Below are positions 32,724 to 44,509 of a stretch of 64,000 bases of DNA, in pieces. The stretch comes from Trichoderma breve (lineage: Eukaryota; Ascomycota; Sordariomycetes; Hypocreales; Hypocreaceae): assembly GCF_028502605.1 (NCBI RefSeq), contig NC_079234.1, forward strand, positions 4,402,001 through 4,466,000, written 5' to 3'. The position numbers and the translations under genes are program-made. The notes beneath the pieces are model-generated. The model saw nothing but the letters and a program-made list of their open reading frames with translations, made no database searches and had not been told where the DNA came from. Within the stretch, counting starts at the first letter, position 1. The number at the start of each line of letters is the position of its first letter.

Positions 32724-33462
32724 GGCATAAATCTTATGAAATCGAGACTTCGATAGGGGCAATTGTACATGTGGGATTCAATCCCGAGGCGCTGAAAGCA
32801 GATTCTGAGGCCCCTACCGGTGGAGGAGGATCATGACCAACAACCTGAGGCACGTTGGCTGTGATGTGTGGAATGACGAGGCATTGGGATCCAGTGTCTC
32901 GGGTTGTTCACTTCCCAAACGATTCATCCTCGCATCGGCGGTAATGTGTAAAAAAGCCCATCATGTCTGGGGTGAGGCTGTTCATTTCTCTTCATGTCTG
33001 TGACCACCACCAGGTGGTAACATGCCAAGAAGCTCTCAAATCCAGCCCCGCTGTATCGTACGTTGATGTTTATCACCGGCGAACCGAAGCTCCCGACCTT
33101 TGCCTAGCCTTGCCAAAATCATAGTGCTTCCCGGGTTGGATCTTTAATGGAATTGGCCCTAAATAGCAATGTGGTGAGTCCATCTATCATAATTGAGTCG
33201 TATTGTCCAAAAAAACAGGTATGAGTACATGTACCTACATCATCGACAGGTATAATCCTTGCTGACGAATCATTCCCACGAGTTCGTCACGCGCTTTTGC
33301 GGCACCGCAACCCGCAATCGGCCAAAGCGCGCCCCGCTTCAGCCAGTTAAAACTCCGGCCTTGCCTCTGAGCCTCTTTTTCTTCTCCCTGTTTTTCCTCT
33401 TCCATTTCTGTTTTCTTTCTTCTTCTCGTGGCCAAGTCTCCAAAAAACTTGAGCCATCCGGA
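32724..33462. promoter_or_regulatory. divergent spacer phosphotransferase / Cys-Pro-motif protein
   Basis: These 739 bp must hold both promoters. A CT-rich tract (about 33360-33440) just before the ATG at 33463 looks like the transcription-start region of the + gene. No TATA box stands out. Confidence 0.55.
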
Positions 33463-35204
33463 ATGGCAGATTTTCATCTTACTCAGACCGTAGCGGACGC
33501 TTTCAACGCGCTTGCGGATGAGGTTCAGGTTTTAACAGACCGAAAGACAATACTCGAGCATAAGCTGCGTTTTGCGCATGAGCAGGTAAGCCTCAAAAAA
33601 AGAGCTCTCTTTTTTCTTTTTCTTTTTTCTTCAACATCACTATGTGCCCCTTGCATACACACAGCCTTTTGGGGACTGCCAACATGATGAGATATCATTA
33701 GCTCTAGATCAATAGCAGCCAATGCTGCCGGGATTGACAACCTTTTTATCACTGATCCGCATTATCCCCCTTTCATTTTTCATTCTAGCCTGGCTAGAGA
33801 TTCCTCGAGATCGTCTTACATCTTGATACATGTTCGTGACTAACACGTCGCCTGCTCTTATAGTTCCAGTATTTGGCCGATAAATATGCGCCCGCTACAC
33901 CAGAGATAGCAGAGACTTTGGCAAAGCTCCAGCTCCCAGCGCACACCTCTGTCGATGATACTTTGCCCGTGCCCCTTCCTAAGCAAAGCTCTCTGCAGTC
34001 CCAGCACCAGATTGCTCTCATCATTCGTGACGGACGCCGCGCTGCAAACAAACTGGTCGCCTCCTTGGGTGAAGCCAGTAAAACCACAGCATCATCCAGA
34101 GACACGCTATCTCAAACCTCCCACGTAGAAACCTCCATGTCGACTGCTCTGGAACAAGATTTCACCGTTGAGGGGAAGAAAGGCAACCTGCAGTGTCCCT
34201 TTGCTAAGGATGCCGCTGCTGGTGCCGACCAAGACCGGGAGCCTGAAACCGGCCCGGACTTGGCCCCAGACCACACTGAAGACCCTATTTGTGTTGCCAT
34301 GTACGAAGAAGAGACGTCTCAGCAAGGCGCCGTAAACGGAACTCAGGCGAGCAAATGCCCTATCCGATTCTTAGACAAACACTCCCCAGAGGAGATTGCT
34401 CATTATGTTGAAACGCACAAGCACGAGCTGCCTCGCAGCCACGAGGTCTGCGTGCGGAGATACCAGCGCAACGAGGATCAGATTAGGAAATTGGATGCAA
34501 AGTATGGAAACATTGTGAGCATGATTGAAGACCTGAGCCATCTCCACAAGCCGATGCTACCTGACGAGGAGCACGCACGCCGCCCAAGCGATGCCACGAG
34601 AACTTCAGCAGACCGAGTAGAGAGTTGGGCGCACGCCGTCAGCTCAAGCACGGACCCAGAAGCCCCTGCTGAGCCACCGGCCGACATAGATGAAGACCGC
34701 CAAAGTCATTTCGATCGGCCGCTGAAGGAGGTTCGAGTAGGAGAATCACCAAGCCGCCCCTGGGGTATTTCCGTGCCCGTCTATCAACAATCCGGCAACG
34801 GAGGAGGTCATCCCATGTCGCCGCCCCCCGCGCCCGTGCGAATGCCGAGTCCTGTGCAGAGCACCCAAACTCCGGCGAAGCCAGCTGGAAAATGCCCTTT
34901 CGGCCATGGAGCTAAGCCACCTGCTTTTACCGGTCTGAACATATCAACTTCACCCAACCCGCAGACTCAGAATGCTCCAGCCCCGAACACCGCCCAGGAG
35001 CCGGCGCCTTACACCCCAACAAAGGCACCTCATGAGCACAATCCTGTCCAAGAGTACCGTACTTCTATCCCTCAGCCTACCTTTATCAATCCAGATATCT
35101 CGAAGGCGCCAAACGCTCCTCAAATGGTTTTCACCGGTCCTGTCTTTATTGGCTATCCAATGGAACAGGCCATCCAGTTTATGAATCAGTATCAACAACG
35201 TTGA
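33463..35204 (+). CDS. fungal protein of unknown function with three Cys-Pro motifs
   Basis: Two exons (33463-33585 and 33864-35204) give 487 aa with a 278-nt intron. The joined N-terminus (MADFHLTQTVADAF to KYAPATPEIAETL) is predicted helical. No named domain is recognised. Three Cys-Pro motifs stand out: LQCPFAKDA (about residue 152), KCPIRFLDKHSPEEI (about 206) and KCPFGHGAKPP (about 385). The second opens the best-conserved-looking stretch, with HKHELPRSHEVCVRRYQRN. The remainder is Pro/Ser/Ala-rich and disordered, and the C-terminus ends in a hydrophobic peptide (VFTGPVFIGYPMEQAIQ). Single Cys-Pro pairs in disordered chains can act as heme-regulatory motifs; that is a hypothesis only. 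No signal peptide or membrane helix was seen. The gene model is well supported by the open frame and splice signals. Confidence 0.8.
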
Positions 35205-35728
35205 TCATTGACTTTCATATTGTCCTCATCTTCGACATTACTCTCTGTTACACTTTTTATTCAGCAGTCTTATTCGCAGAGGACCAACCTCAGCATTGCT
35301 TGTTTACGATTTTAGTCTATTCGGTCGGTTCTCTATAGCGGCGGCGTTTTGGTTTTAATCCTTCTTGTTCTTTTCTGACTGGGGCAAAGATGATATTGCC
35401 CAGGGGCTTTTCAGGGGGTTTTGTCTACATGCTGGGTGAATATTGAGCTTGGGGTTTCTTTGATAACATGATTGTGAGCAAGCGACTATTTGATGATTTT
35501 ACGACACATGGGGTTTGGGTTCGAGCAAGTTTTAGTATAACATAGAATGGAACAAGAGCTATCGTATGCTCCCGATTTGAATATTGATATGATTTTTTTT
35601 ATTGATCATCCGATGACCTGCACGCCTCGTGAAACACATCAACGCCAGTGCTCTTATTCTATCACGTAAAAATTCGTTATAAACAAAATCATGACATCTT
35701 TTTTCATAACCCCTTGTCCGTGTGTAGT
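35205..35728. other. convergent 3' spacer Cys-Pro-motif gene / TVP38
   Basis: These 524 bp lie between opposite-strand stop codons. The spacer is T-rich with attttttttattgatc near 35590. No gene was seen. Confidence 0.6.
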
Positions 35729-36958
35729 CTAGTCTTTATTCAGCTTTGTCAATTTCGTGGTAACGTCTTCTTCATCATCATCATAGGCATCGCCCCAACC
35801 ATCATCCCCCTGGTTGTCCCACAGCGAAACGTCATCATCACCCATGACATCAGCTGCGTCCTCGGGATCCATGAGGGTATCGTCAGTATCCTCATAACCA
35901 ACAATGCCCTCCTCCGCGGCATTGATAGTGGCCTCCTCGCGGGCGAGCTCCTCGGCACGGGCCATGGTGCGGCGGTAGATGATGAAGCCGGCAGCAGCGC
36001 CGATTGCGCCGCCGATGATCATGCCGGTGTAGTTGACGATCTTGTCGCGGAGGGGCATAGCGTCGCCCTGTTCAGCGATGATGGCGAGACGGCTGCCGAT
36101 GAAGATGTGGATGAGGAGTTTGGGCCTGGAAAGACAATGTTAGCTAAACTGGTGTTGTGACAAAGATATGACAAGATTTAAGTCTTACGTTGACAATGCT
36201 GTCGAGATGACAAATGACAGAGGGGATATGCTCGGGATCGTTGCAAGAAAGCCGTTGCTCAAGCTAAAAGGCAGCGGGCAGAAACGAATGCCCGTCAAGT
36301 AGAGGATCCCGTCCCTACGCAGAACCTGGCCGAGCGCAACGAAGCGGTGGTCGTTTCCAATAAGCTTGTTGACATGGCCGCTCAAGACGGTTCGGCAGGC
36401 CATAAAGGCAGCCAGACTGCCGATGATGCATGCTGACGCAGCAATGGGCCAGCCGTTGGGGAATCCGTACACGAAGCCAGCGATAGTATTGGCGGTCGAG
36501 TATCCTATAATGGGCGGAACCGAGGTGACGAAGATAAGCATAAAGGCAATCAGCCAGCCACCGGGAATCTCGCGCCACGACTTTGACACCGTCGCTAGCC
36601 AAGCGAAGAAGGCCTCTGAGTACAAGATGGACAAGATGATAAACGTCCACCCCAGCAAAATGACGAAAACAACGAGCGACCGCTGCAGCAACGACATCTT
36701 CCAGAACGCCGCGTACATCTTCTCGCTCCATCTCAGATATGTCGTCCATTGGTTGCGCACCCAGCCCTGCGCCCCCGATGATATCCGCTGCGACCGCGAG
36801 ATGCTTCCCGAGAGGCGATGGCTAGCATCCCTGCGAGACCAGCGCTGCGGGTGCGGGAATCGCGTTTCCGACGAGGACAACGGAGGAGTCTCCGACGAGG
36901 GAGAGGAGGGTGTTGGAGAGACGCTTTCGGCCCTCGGGGGCTGGTATTGGTCCGCCAT
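35729..36958 (-). CDS. TVP38: Golgi membrane protein TVP38 (VTT/SNARE-associated domain)
   Basis: TVP38 belongs to the VTT (DedA-like) membrane proteins found in Tlg2-containing Golgi vesicles; relatives move or scramble lipids. Two exons (36189-36958, 35729-36125, 63-nt intron) give 388 aa. The N-terminal 85 residues are cytosolic and Ser/Pro/Arg-rich. Hydrophobic segments follow at about 93-112, 130-160 and 165-190. The family's re-entrant Gly-rich FVYGFPNGWPIAA and the FCPLPFSLSNGFL stretch precede LSTPKLLIHIFIGSRLA. A further segment (about 280-300) leads into a strongly acidic tail (EDVTTKLTKLNKD end). The exon junction falls inside ALSTPKLL, exactly where the conserved motif continues, which supports the splice choice. 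Confidence 0.92.
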
Positions 36959-38086
36959 TCTTGTGATTCTAGCTTGGGGTTCTGCCTATTTGGCCTTGTT
37001 GTTTTCGTGGCCGTTTGAGGGGTAAAGCAGCTCGGTGCAAGGATAGGATCTGTATATCCGCGACGTCTTCGTACAACCGAATCGAATAAAGTTGATATCG
37101 TGAAAAAAATGCAGAAGAAAGGATGAAGTCGGATATGCGAATATCGAAGGCCCCCAAAATATTATCCTCTATCCACCTAGCTCTCCATTCCGGATCCAAC
37201 AGAAAGACAAAAATATCGTTTAAAAAAAGTCAATGTTGGTTTTGAGTTGGCTGGCGGATCGCTCGGTCGATGTTATCGAGATCGGAAGTGCTCCGACTCG
37301 TATTTCTCCCTGTGGCGAGCCAAGTCCGTCGGCGCACAATCAAACTTAATAAAATGCGAAAGAGAAAAAAAGAAGAAAAGACGATTGATTTAATTGCGAG
37401 GGGCCTTATGCGAGGAAAGAGAACGATGAATCAAAGAGGATTCAAGGGTTTGGCATAAGCTTTGGATTCCTCGTCATCTATCGGTGGCGGTGTCGGTCGA
37501 TAACAAGGTACCTCGCGTGTACTTCTGCGGCCCATCTTTCAAGACCCTGAGTGCTGGTACCCGTGCGTGCACCCGTATCCTGTACCTGAGGCGCTGTATT
37601 CTTCCCAATTGGATGGCGATGGGGCGTAGCTCAAGGAACCGTACTTACGTCAGCCCCACTGTCACCTTAAAGGCTTTAAAGGAACGGCCCTTGTTGTATA
37701 GTCCACCAATGGGAGCTGCTTCTGTAGAAACGTTGCGAACCGTGAGACTAGGAATTGCTTGATACATTGGCTGTGTCAGCCAAAATCATGCAACCGCCGG
37801 TAGGTACGATTATGTATATAGTCGATATGCATGTGATGATGCTGTTAAGCGTGTATCATCACGCTCTGTAGTGGTTGAGGAACAATGGCCACTAGCAGTG
37901 AATAAATATACAACATAACACATCATTCACACAAAAATCGACGTGCCGGGGCAATAGTATATAGTTCAGTTCTTCATGAGATACGCTCTACCTAACTCTC
38001 TTCCTCCAACTAGGTAGTCCTTTACACTGCCTCCTCCTTTTTTTGCATTGGTTTTTAAGTCTTTTACTTCTTTAGCTCTCGCGTTG
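36959..38086. other. spacer TVP38 / CCCH-SMR gene
   Basis: These 1128 bp hold the TVP38 promoter at the left and the 3' end of the next minus-strand gene at the right. Short frames near 37270-37460 and 37484-37762 resemble nothing known. No repeat or RNA gene was recognised. Confidence 0.55.
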
Positions 38087-40364
38087 TCATCGGCGGCCGC
38101 TTGGACCCTTGGGAGGGTCCCTGACCAGTAGTCTGACTTTGCCATCGCCAATCTCGACACCTTGGCTGAGAATGTCGACTCCAGCTTTGTCTTCGTCGGC
38201 CCCATCTCTCGCTAGTGACTTGTCCCAACTGCTGGCATCCACTCCCAAGATGCCGCCCATGCTGTTGCGATCTCCCGGCACAGAGAACTCGCGGTACGCA
38301 TATCGCCACTCATTCAAGAATGCGCGGATTGCTTTTCCCACCTTATCCTTGCCGTTCTTGCTATGGTGGCCAGTTCCGGTGATGGCGTAGACAGGCCTAC
38401 CTCCCTTTTCGTTCTCTAGGAGGACCTTTTCCAAGTACTCAACGGCTTCCTCTGGATGAAGGCCATGGAGGTCGACATATACCTCTGACATGCCGTCCAA
38501 ATTCTTGTTTCGCTCCTCGTAGAGTTCACGGGCTGCCTCCCTATGGGCCTTTCTCATCAAGTCATTCTCGCTCTGCCCACGGAGACTAAGAGCCTTGGCG
38601 GCTCGGGCATCGTTGCGGTTCCATGCTTGAGCAGCGCTGAAATTCTTGTTGTTAGGGCTTCAATCCGTTGTGTTTTCATAACTACGTAGACATACCTTTG
38701 CAAAAACTTATTCCTGAGGCCGCCATGCTTTATAGCATCCTGGCGGGCCTTGAGATATGCTTTGTTGGCGTGCTCTCCGGTTTCCAGCCAAGGAATGTGC
38801 TTGGGGCTAGGAATTGCGAGCGCTGCAGGGCTGTTTTCGCCATCTCTGCCAACAGTGCCGTTGCCGTTGCTAACGGGCTTACGCACCTCCAGCCTTGGGG
38901 ATGCAGGTGGGTTCATTTTGACAATATCCGCCAAAGAGCTGGGGGTGCCGTTCTCCTTGTGGCCGTGCCCTCCTCGCTTACCGTGATGCTTCTTCCCTTG
39001 CTTTGCAATGGCCGATCCAAGAGACGGGAAGGCCTCGTTGTCGTCAAGGGCTGGGGCGACGACATGGTTTTCTTTCACCTGATGTCGGCTTCCAGGCCTC
39101 GATCTAGGTCGCGGGCTCTCTGCTCGCAAGGATCGCAACCCTGGCGATGAGCCGATTCCAAAGGCAAAGTTGGGACTACCAACAAAAGCTCCATGCTGAT
39201 CGGAGTCACCAGACTGCAGGGAGGGAAACGAGTTCATATCCTGAAGCATCAAGCTGCTATGGCTCCTGGTAGGAGTATTCGTGCCACTCTCCAGCGACAT
39301 CTTGCTCACAAGCTTGGTTGGGTCATGTGAGAAGATGCATGTTTCGCCGGCCAGGCAATTGCCCATGACCCAGTACCTAGGTTGATAAAGTTAGCAGGTT
39401 TGGACTTGAAAAGACCCTGTATGAGTTTGTGCGCTTTCTGCACTTACTTGCACAAATGGTTGCTGAGGTCATGACTGAACCGGCAGTCTGCGCGCAGACA
39501 CTGGCCAGTCGACATGTAAAATTTGCAAATGACGCCAGCCTTTTGGTTCACCGGGGTGGACGGGCGACCCTCCGCAGATATTGACTTGCCAATGAGAACG
39601 TTCTTGGGCTCATCAAGTCGTACGCCGCCATCCTGCGGAACCTCCATCATGGACGTGATGGTTGCACTCAAATCGTAGTTGTGCGCCGCAAGGGCTGATT
39701 CGATTTCGTCATCAGTTCTCGTATGCCCCAGGATTGACCTGAGCATGTCGTAAGGCGACATGTCAATTTGCTGCGAGGACATGGACGAAAACTCAGGGGC
39801 GGCGGCATTGAGGCTCCTGGTAGTGCCCACAGACGAGGAGAGACTAATGGTGTCATCGTTGACCAGCCAGTCGACATTCTCGATTTGATATTCTCCGAGA
39901 ATCTCGGTAGCGGGGGTGGGGTCGCTGGCAAACTCATATGCATTGAGATTTGGGCTATGGGGGATCACGGGGGTCGCAAGGGCCAGGCGAGGAGAGGCCC
40001 GTGGCGATCCAAAGGGAGAAGCCGTGACCGATTTGGTCCTGCCAAAGGTAGCGGGTATGTATCCAGGCGGCGCAAGAGGACTAACGGCTAGTCGTGGCGA
40101 GCCTGACAATGGAGTGCCACCCCTCCACGAAGCTGGAGATGGTCGTCGCAAGATGGTCTGACGGATGGGAGGCGGTGACGTTGAGGTCCCTCCGCATTCA
40201 CGCCATCGCCACATGACATCGAGGATGGCGTTATCCAGAGACATGCCAATCAGGTTGGTTTCCTTTTTGAACAGCTCCTCTATTCTGTCCGTCTTATCTT
40301 CATCTTCGAGCCTTGGGTCCTGCAGGATAGGCAGGCACATCTCGTAGTGCTCGTCTAATACCAT
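38087..40364 (-). CDS. CUE-like, tandem CCCH zinc-finger and SMR-domain protein
   Basis: Three exons (39448-40364, 38696-39376, 38087-38636; introns 71 and 59 nt) give 715 aa. A helical CUE-like ubiquitin-binding stretch (about residues 205-245, MLRSILGHTRTDDEIESAL) follows a Ser/Pro-rich head. Two CCCH fingers are adjacent at about 280-325: Cx8Cx4Cx3H (CKFYMSTGQC) and Cx7Cx5Cx3H (CKYWVMGNC). A disordered stretch leads to a DUF1771-type helix (AYLKARQDAIKHGGL, about 510-575) and the SMR nuclease domain (about 585-665) with VYVDLHGLHPEEA and TGTGHHSKNGKDK. SMR proteins of the Cue2/N4BP2 group cleave mRNA at stalled ribosomes; the fingers would add RNA binding. The endonuclease role is inferred from domains. 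The intron in the first finger-pair codon (CK|YW) keeps frame. Confidence 0.9.
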
Positions 40365-42838
40365 GGTTGCGGTTGGTTGGGCCTGGCGAGACAGACCAGC
40401 TCGAATACTAGAGTATGTATATATATATGTTGCAGGTCGGCGAGGTGTTGTACTCGGTAGAGGATCGTCGTCAAAGCAAGGCTAAAAGATCAACGCTTGC
40501 GATCGAAGTGGTCGTAATATATATGGCCGAATGGTGGGGACCAGTGCCGAAGAGCAGAGAGGGAAGCAGGAGCTTCGAAAGTGGTGACAAATAAAAGAAG
40601 ACAATGAAGCTGAGAATCAAAGCGCGGACCGATTATAAAGAAAGAACAAAGCACAAGCTCCTAAGAAGAGGTGTTGTCAGTGTTTGCTGAGCAATAGGCA
40701 AAGTATGCTTTCATAAAGGTCCGATTATCAAAGCTTCCTAGGGGTAAGGTAGCCATGTATCAGAGTCACAAGCACTCACAGCTGCGAAACTATTACGAGA
40801 CAAGGATGACGATGAACAGTGAATCAGAACTGGATTTATTATAGACGGGAGAAGCCGAGAATCGAAGAAAGAATCGAAGAAACAGAGAGGCCAACAAGCG
40901 GACACAAAGGCGCGTGGACGGTGAAGAAAGGGCGGAGAAGGGCAGCGACGAAGCTTACATTGCGTCGCAAACCCCGGCCCAGCAAAGACAGTTTCGTAGA
41001 GAAGTCGTGCGCCGCACTCGCTGTGCCGATGGCGAGCTGCTATATCGTCGCCCCCTCCAAAAGGCCCTGCTCCGGTCAAGGCAGAGGATGGCAGAGGATG
41101 GACAGACGGCGAGAGAGATGAAGGAAGGGTTGACGCTGACCAGATGGACGAGACTCGCGACAGGTCTATGGTGGAGGCGAAGTTGGTGGCCCGCCCCTTG
41201 TAGGTGGCCCAGTAATAAAGCCGCTAGCTGCCCGGGCGGTCCTTCGGGGGGGTTTTGGGTACCTAAAGGCTAAAGCTGGACAAGGTACAGGTGCTTTGGA
41301 GGGGGACTGCCGGACACTTCTGGGAGGATTTCTTTGTGCTTCTGCCACTTGTTCTTGCGGCCGGGAACTTGTTGGGACAAATCAAGTTGGAGCAACATAT
41401 CAATATCGATTGAAACAAAGCTGTGAAGAGCCGCAATGGCGTGCTTATGGCTGCCTTGTTGCTGTTGCTACTGCTGCGGTCAACGGATGGTACCTTGAGC
41501 GCTAACTGCCTTCACGTCCTACTCATTCACTGCCTTTTTAGTAGTTCCAATGTACAGTTGGATGGAGGCGTCGATGGTCTGTTCTCTATGCTCTGTGCTG
41601 TGCTATGTTGCTCTTCTCTCCTCTAACCTACCCAGCTCCTTTCCCCCCCCCCTTTCAACCAGCAGCGTACTGTAGTCTAGGTAGGTCAAATATCCATTCA
41701 GCAGCACAAAGCACAGGTCCAACAGCTACATCCATGGCCGCGGACGCTAGAGGCTCTTTCGCGGGTGCTCTAGCATGAACAGTCACAGCTAACTTGCGGT
41801 GCTAACAACAGTAGTGCCGAGTCAGTGAGGTGCCAGTCCTGGGTTCCGCCGGCGGTGATTGGAGGGAGGCAGATTACATGGATGGACTTGAACGTTGCTT
41901 CTGCGGGTGGCTTCTCTTGCTGCAACTCACTCGGAAGCTGTGCTGTGTGGTGACGTGGTCGGCTGTTGCTTTGATGTGGGCATTTCGACGATTTGATTTG
42001 CAACCAGACGTGATCCCCCTTAATCCCACCCACTACTACCACTTGTGCTGCTGCAGGTAGTGCAACTATTTGATACCCTCTAAATGTCATCCCCTGGACC
42101 CTCTGCCTGAAACTCTCCAGCTCCATCCCATCGAATCTTACGCCTTGACATCTGGGTAAATCGGGTGATTAGCGTCTGCTTTCTTGGAGCCCAAGCGCCA
42201 GTTGATTCACCCCAGTAGCCAGCACCGGTCCAGCTAATATCAACCCCAACTCGGATATCTATGTAGCCCAGCACCTTCATTCGCATCTCCGTAGTGCTGC
42301 CACTTCTAAGTCCGCCCGCATGGCAAACGGTCATTCCGAATCTTATCCCCAATTGTGCCTCGCATCAGCTGTCGAGAATCGGGGCAAGGATGCCAGCATT
42401 GATTCCATCTTTAGCTCGTGTTCACTATCACCCAATTGGCAATTGCCCGCAATGGCTTGGGCAATTAGTATTCACTGCCAGCGCCACAGGTCTCATGGAA
42501 ATTAACTTGAGTATCTCCCTATTCCGCGGTCAATACTCTGTAGTCAACATGTGTCAGGGATGCCTCTTTGCTTACAAGATAATCGCATCACAAACAATAG
42601 AGGAGCCATGCAGAATCAACCCCTGTGGAGCCCCGCAAAGTTCAAGTTGTCGTGCATACATGCGCAGTGCGTTGTACTCCGTATACCCACACCCGCACCT
42701 ATTTCTCTATCTACATGCCGATACTTGCAATCTACAGATAGCATGTTATATGCGTATACTTGTATGTCAATCATTCATGCTAACTCCCAAGATATCCATT
42801 AATCGTAGATATAGTGCCCATCTATACATAGACTGCCA
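40365..42838. other. 2.5-kb interval: CCCH-SMR promoter and JmjC 3' flank
   Basis: No gene was recognised. The left end is the upstream region of the CCCH-SMR gene and has a TATA-like tatatatatatg near 40421. Other visible items are a tandem ggcagaggat duplication at about 41080-41100, a C10 tract near 41645, and an intergenic-type motif tactccgta at 42675-42683. A 231-codon open frame at 42294-42989 (+) has no ATG start and overlaps JmjC coding sequence on the other strand, so it is not called. Confidence 0.55.
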
Positions 42839-44509
42839 TTACGGGATCTCATCATCATCATCGCCTCCAAACCCAAAGCTAAATCCTTCTGCTTGCTCTT
42901 CATCTCGTCCCACTGCCGTATCCCACTTTCTCTTTCTGCCATTCTTCTTATCAGCTAGTTCTAGTGCTTTCTCCAGAACGTCTGGGTAGTCTTGCTTGAG
43001 TCTGGCTGTGAAAAGGCCAAAGGGATCTTCTACGTCTCGCGAGAAGCCAGAGACTTGATCCGGCTTGTCCCTTAGGAACGACAAGACTTCGGAAACTAGA
43101 TTCAAGCTGGGAGACTGAGGGACGAAATTTTGTGTCAGCGCAATGCCCTTTTCAATGTTCACCACGAGATGCCACCATCCACTCGGAACATGAAGTATCT
43201 CTCCAGCATTGCAGATGCCCTCAACGCACTCAGGCATGTGTCTTGCCTCGTCGTGGAACGTGAGCAACCACTCAGCAATGCTTAGAGGGCTTGTCACTTC
43301 GCTGCTGTCTGAAGATACGTAAACTCCGGGTACCTGGGCCGTTGGCGGAAACATGATCCAGTATTTAGCCCCCTGAATCACGGCATTCCACGCACTCGTC
43401 CCGTTGGGATCCTTGTGGAAGGTAGACCCGCTTCGTTCGGGCCCGATAATCAACCACCGGTGAGCCGGCCGTTCGTCTCCCAAGACCTCGAAGAGATCTG
43501 GCCCGAAGCAGTCGGGCCGCCAATACGAGGCACCCTCTGAGTGTCCGACCTTGAGCTCCATCTTCTCAGCGAATTTTCGATCAAACAAGTAGAGAGGGCT
43601 TTCGTCTCTGTTCCGATTCATATAATCACAATACTGTGAAAATGTCCAGTCCACTGCTTCGGCACGAAACTCAACGTCGGCGAACTTGTCGAGTAAGGAA
43701 TCAATGGTCCACTGGGAGTAAACTGGCCATTCTTGTATGCATTTCGTCAAGACAAAAGGTTGCTCAGTCCATCTTTCAGCATACTCTTCATATGTGAGAT
43801 TCTCAAACCGGCGAATCTGATTAGCTTTTGGTATCCCCGTGACATATTTTGCTAGCTCAATATTGCTGCAGGCAAAAGGTCGATGTAGGACATCGGAAAA
43901 GACGTTGCCACAGTCAACCTTTGCTTGTTGACCACTGTCAAGGCCCAAGACAGTCGATCTCCATGATCCCCGCCAATTAATAGATGAGGAGCTCGTTGAC
44001 TGAGATCTAAAGTTTATTCCACGTTAGCTCGTGCCATCACTGACTTAATCCTATGGATCACGAATGTCTGTTGGAATTATACGTGACTGTTGAATATCAG
44101 GCACATATAAACAGATTTACTGCGTTGCCACGGAGATAGAGATGAGTTGCTTGGGACGATAGCACTTGTTTCGCGAGCACACACATGGGGTATATCCACA
44201 CAAGGAAATCATGGCAAAAACTTACCGAAGATAAAGTGCTTTCCATAATTCTTCAGAATGGCAGAAGGCATATAAAAACTTGCATGTAGACCCAAGGCTC
44301 AAAAGTGAGCTTTTGTCAAAACCCTCGAGAACAAGGGCAAGGATCTCATCGGGTAGAACTGCCCATGTGCCAATACTTCTTCGGGCATTCGGCCCCGTGG
44401 CGAGATACTGGTTTCCCAGGGGTTTGACTCCGAGAGGGTGAGTTGGTATTGAATCAGAATGGCTATCGCCAATTAAGTCGCTGGCTTCGTATGAAATTGC
44501 TGAAGGCAT
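42839..44509 (-). CDS. F-box plus JmjC-domain protein
   Basis: Two exons (44226-44509 and 42839-44006) give 483 aa; the intron is 219 nt. The start is the ATG at 44509 (MPSAISYEAS); the frame extends upstream without an ATG. An F-box (about residues 47-92, WAVLPDEILALVLEGFD to ELWKALYLR) would bind Skp1. The JmjC fold (about 140-410) keeps the iron ligands HxD in STFHKDPNG and the distal His in VPSGWWHLVVN, with a plausible 2-oxoglutarate Lys in GAKYWIMFP. This arrangement resembles JMJD6-like oxygenases, which hydroxylate proteins or RNA-associated targets. The C-terminus carries KKNGRKRKW (nuclear-type) and an acidic DDDDE end. It is divergent from SDH1. Confidence 0.9.

Noticed and set aside
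36366..37025. 219-codon frame antisense to TVP38
   Set aside because: Follows TVP38 codons on the opposite strand; no domain and no independent promoter signal.
37484..37762. 92-codon frame between TVP38 and the CCCH-SMR gene
   Set aside because: Short, no recognised motif, in promoter-type sequence.
42294..42989. 231-codon open frame on the + strand
   Set aside because: Begins with GTG, not ATG, overlaps the JmjC C-terminus on the other strand, and its composition resembles no family.
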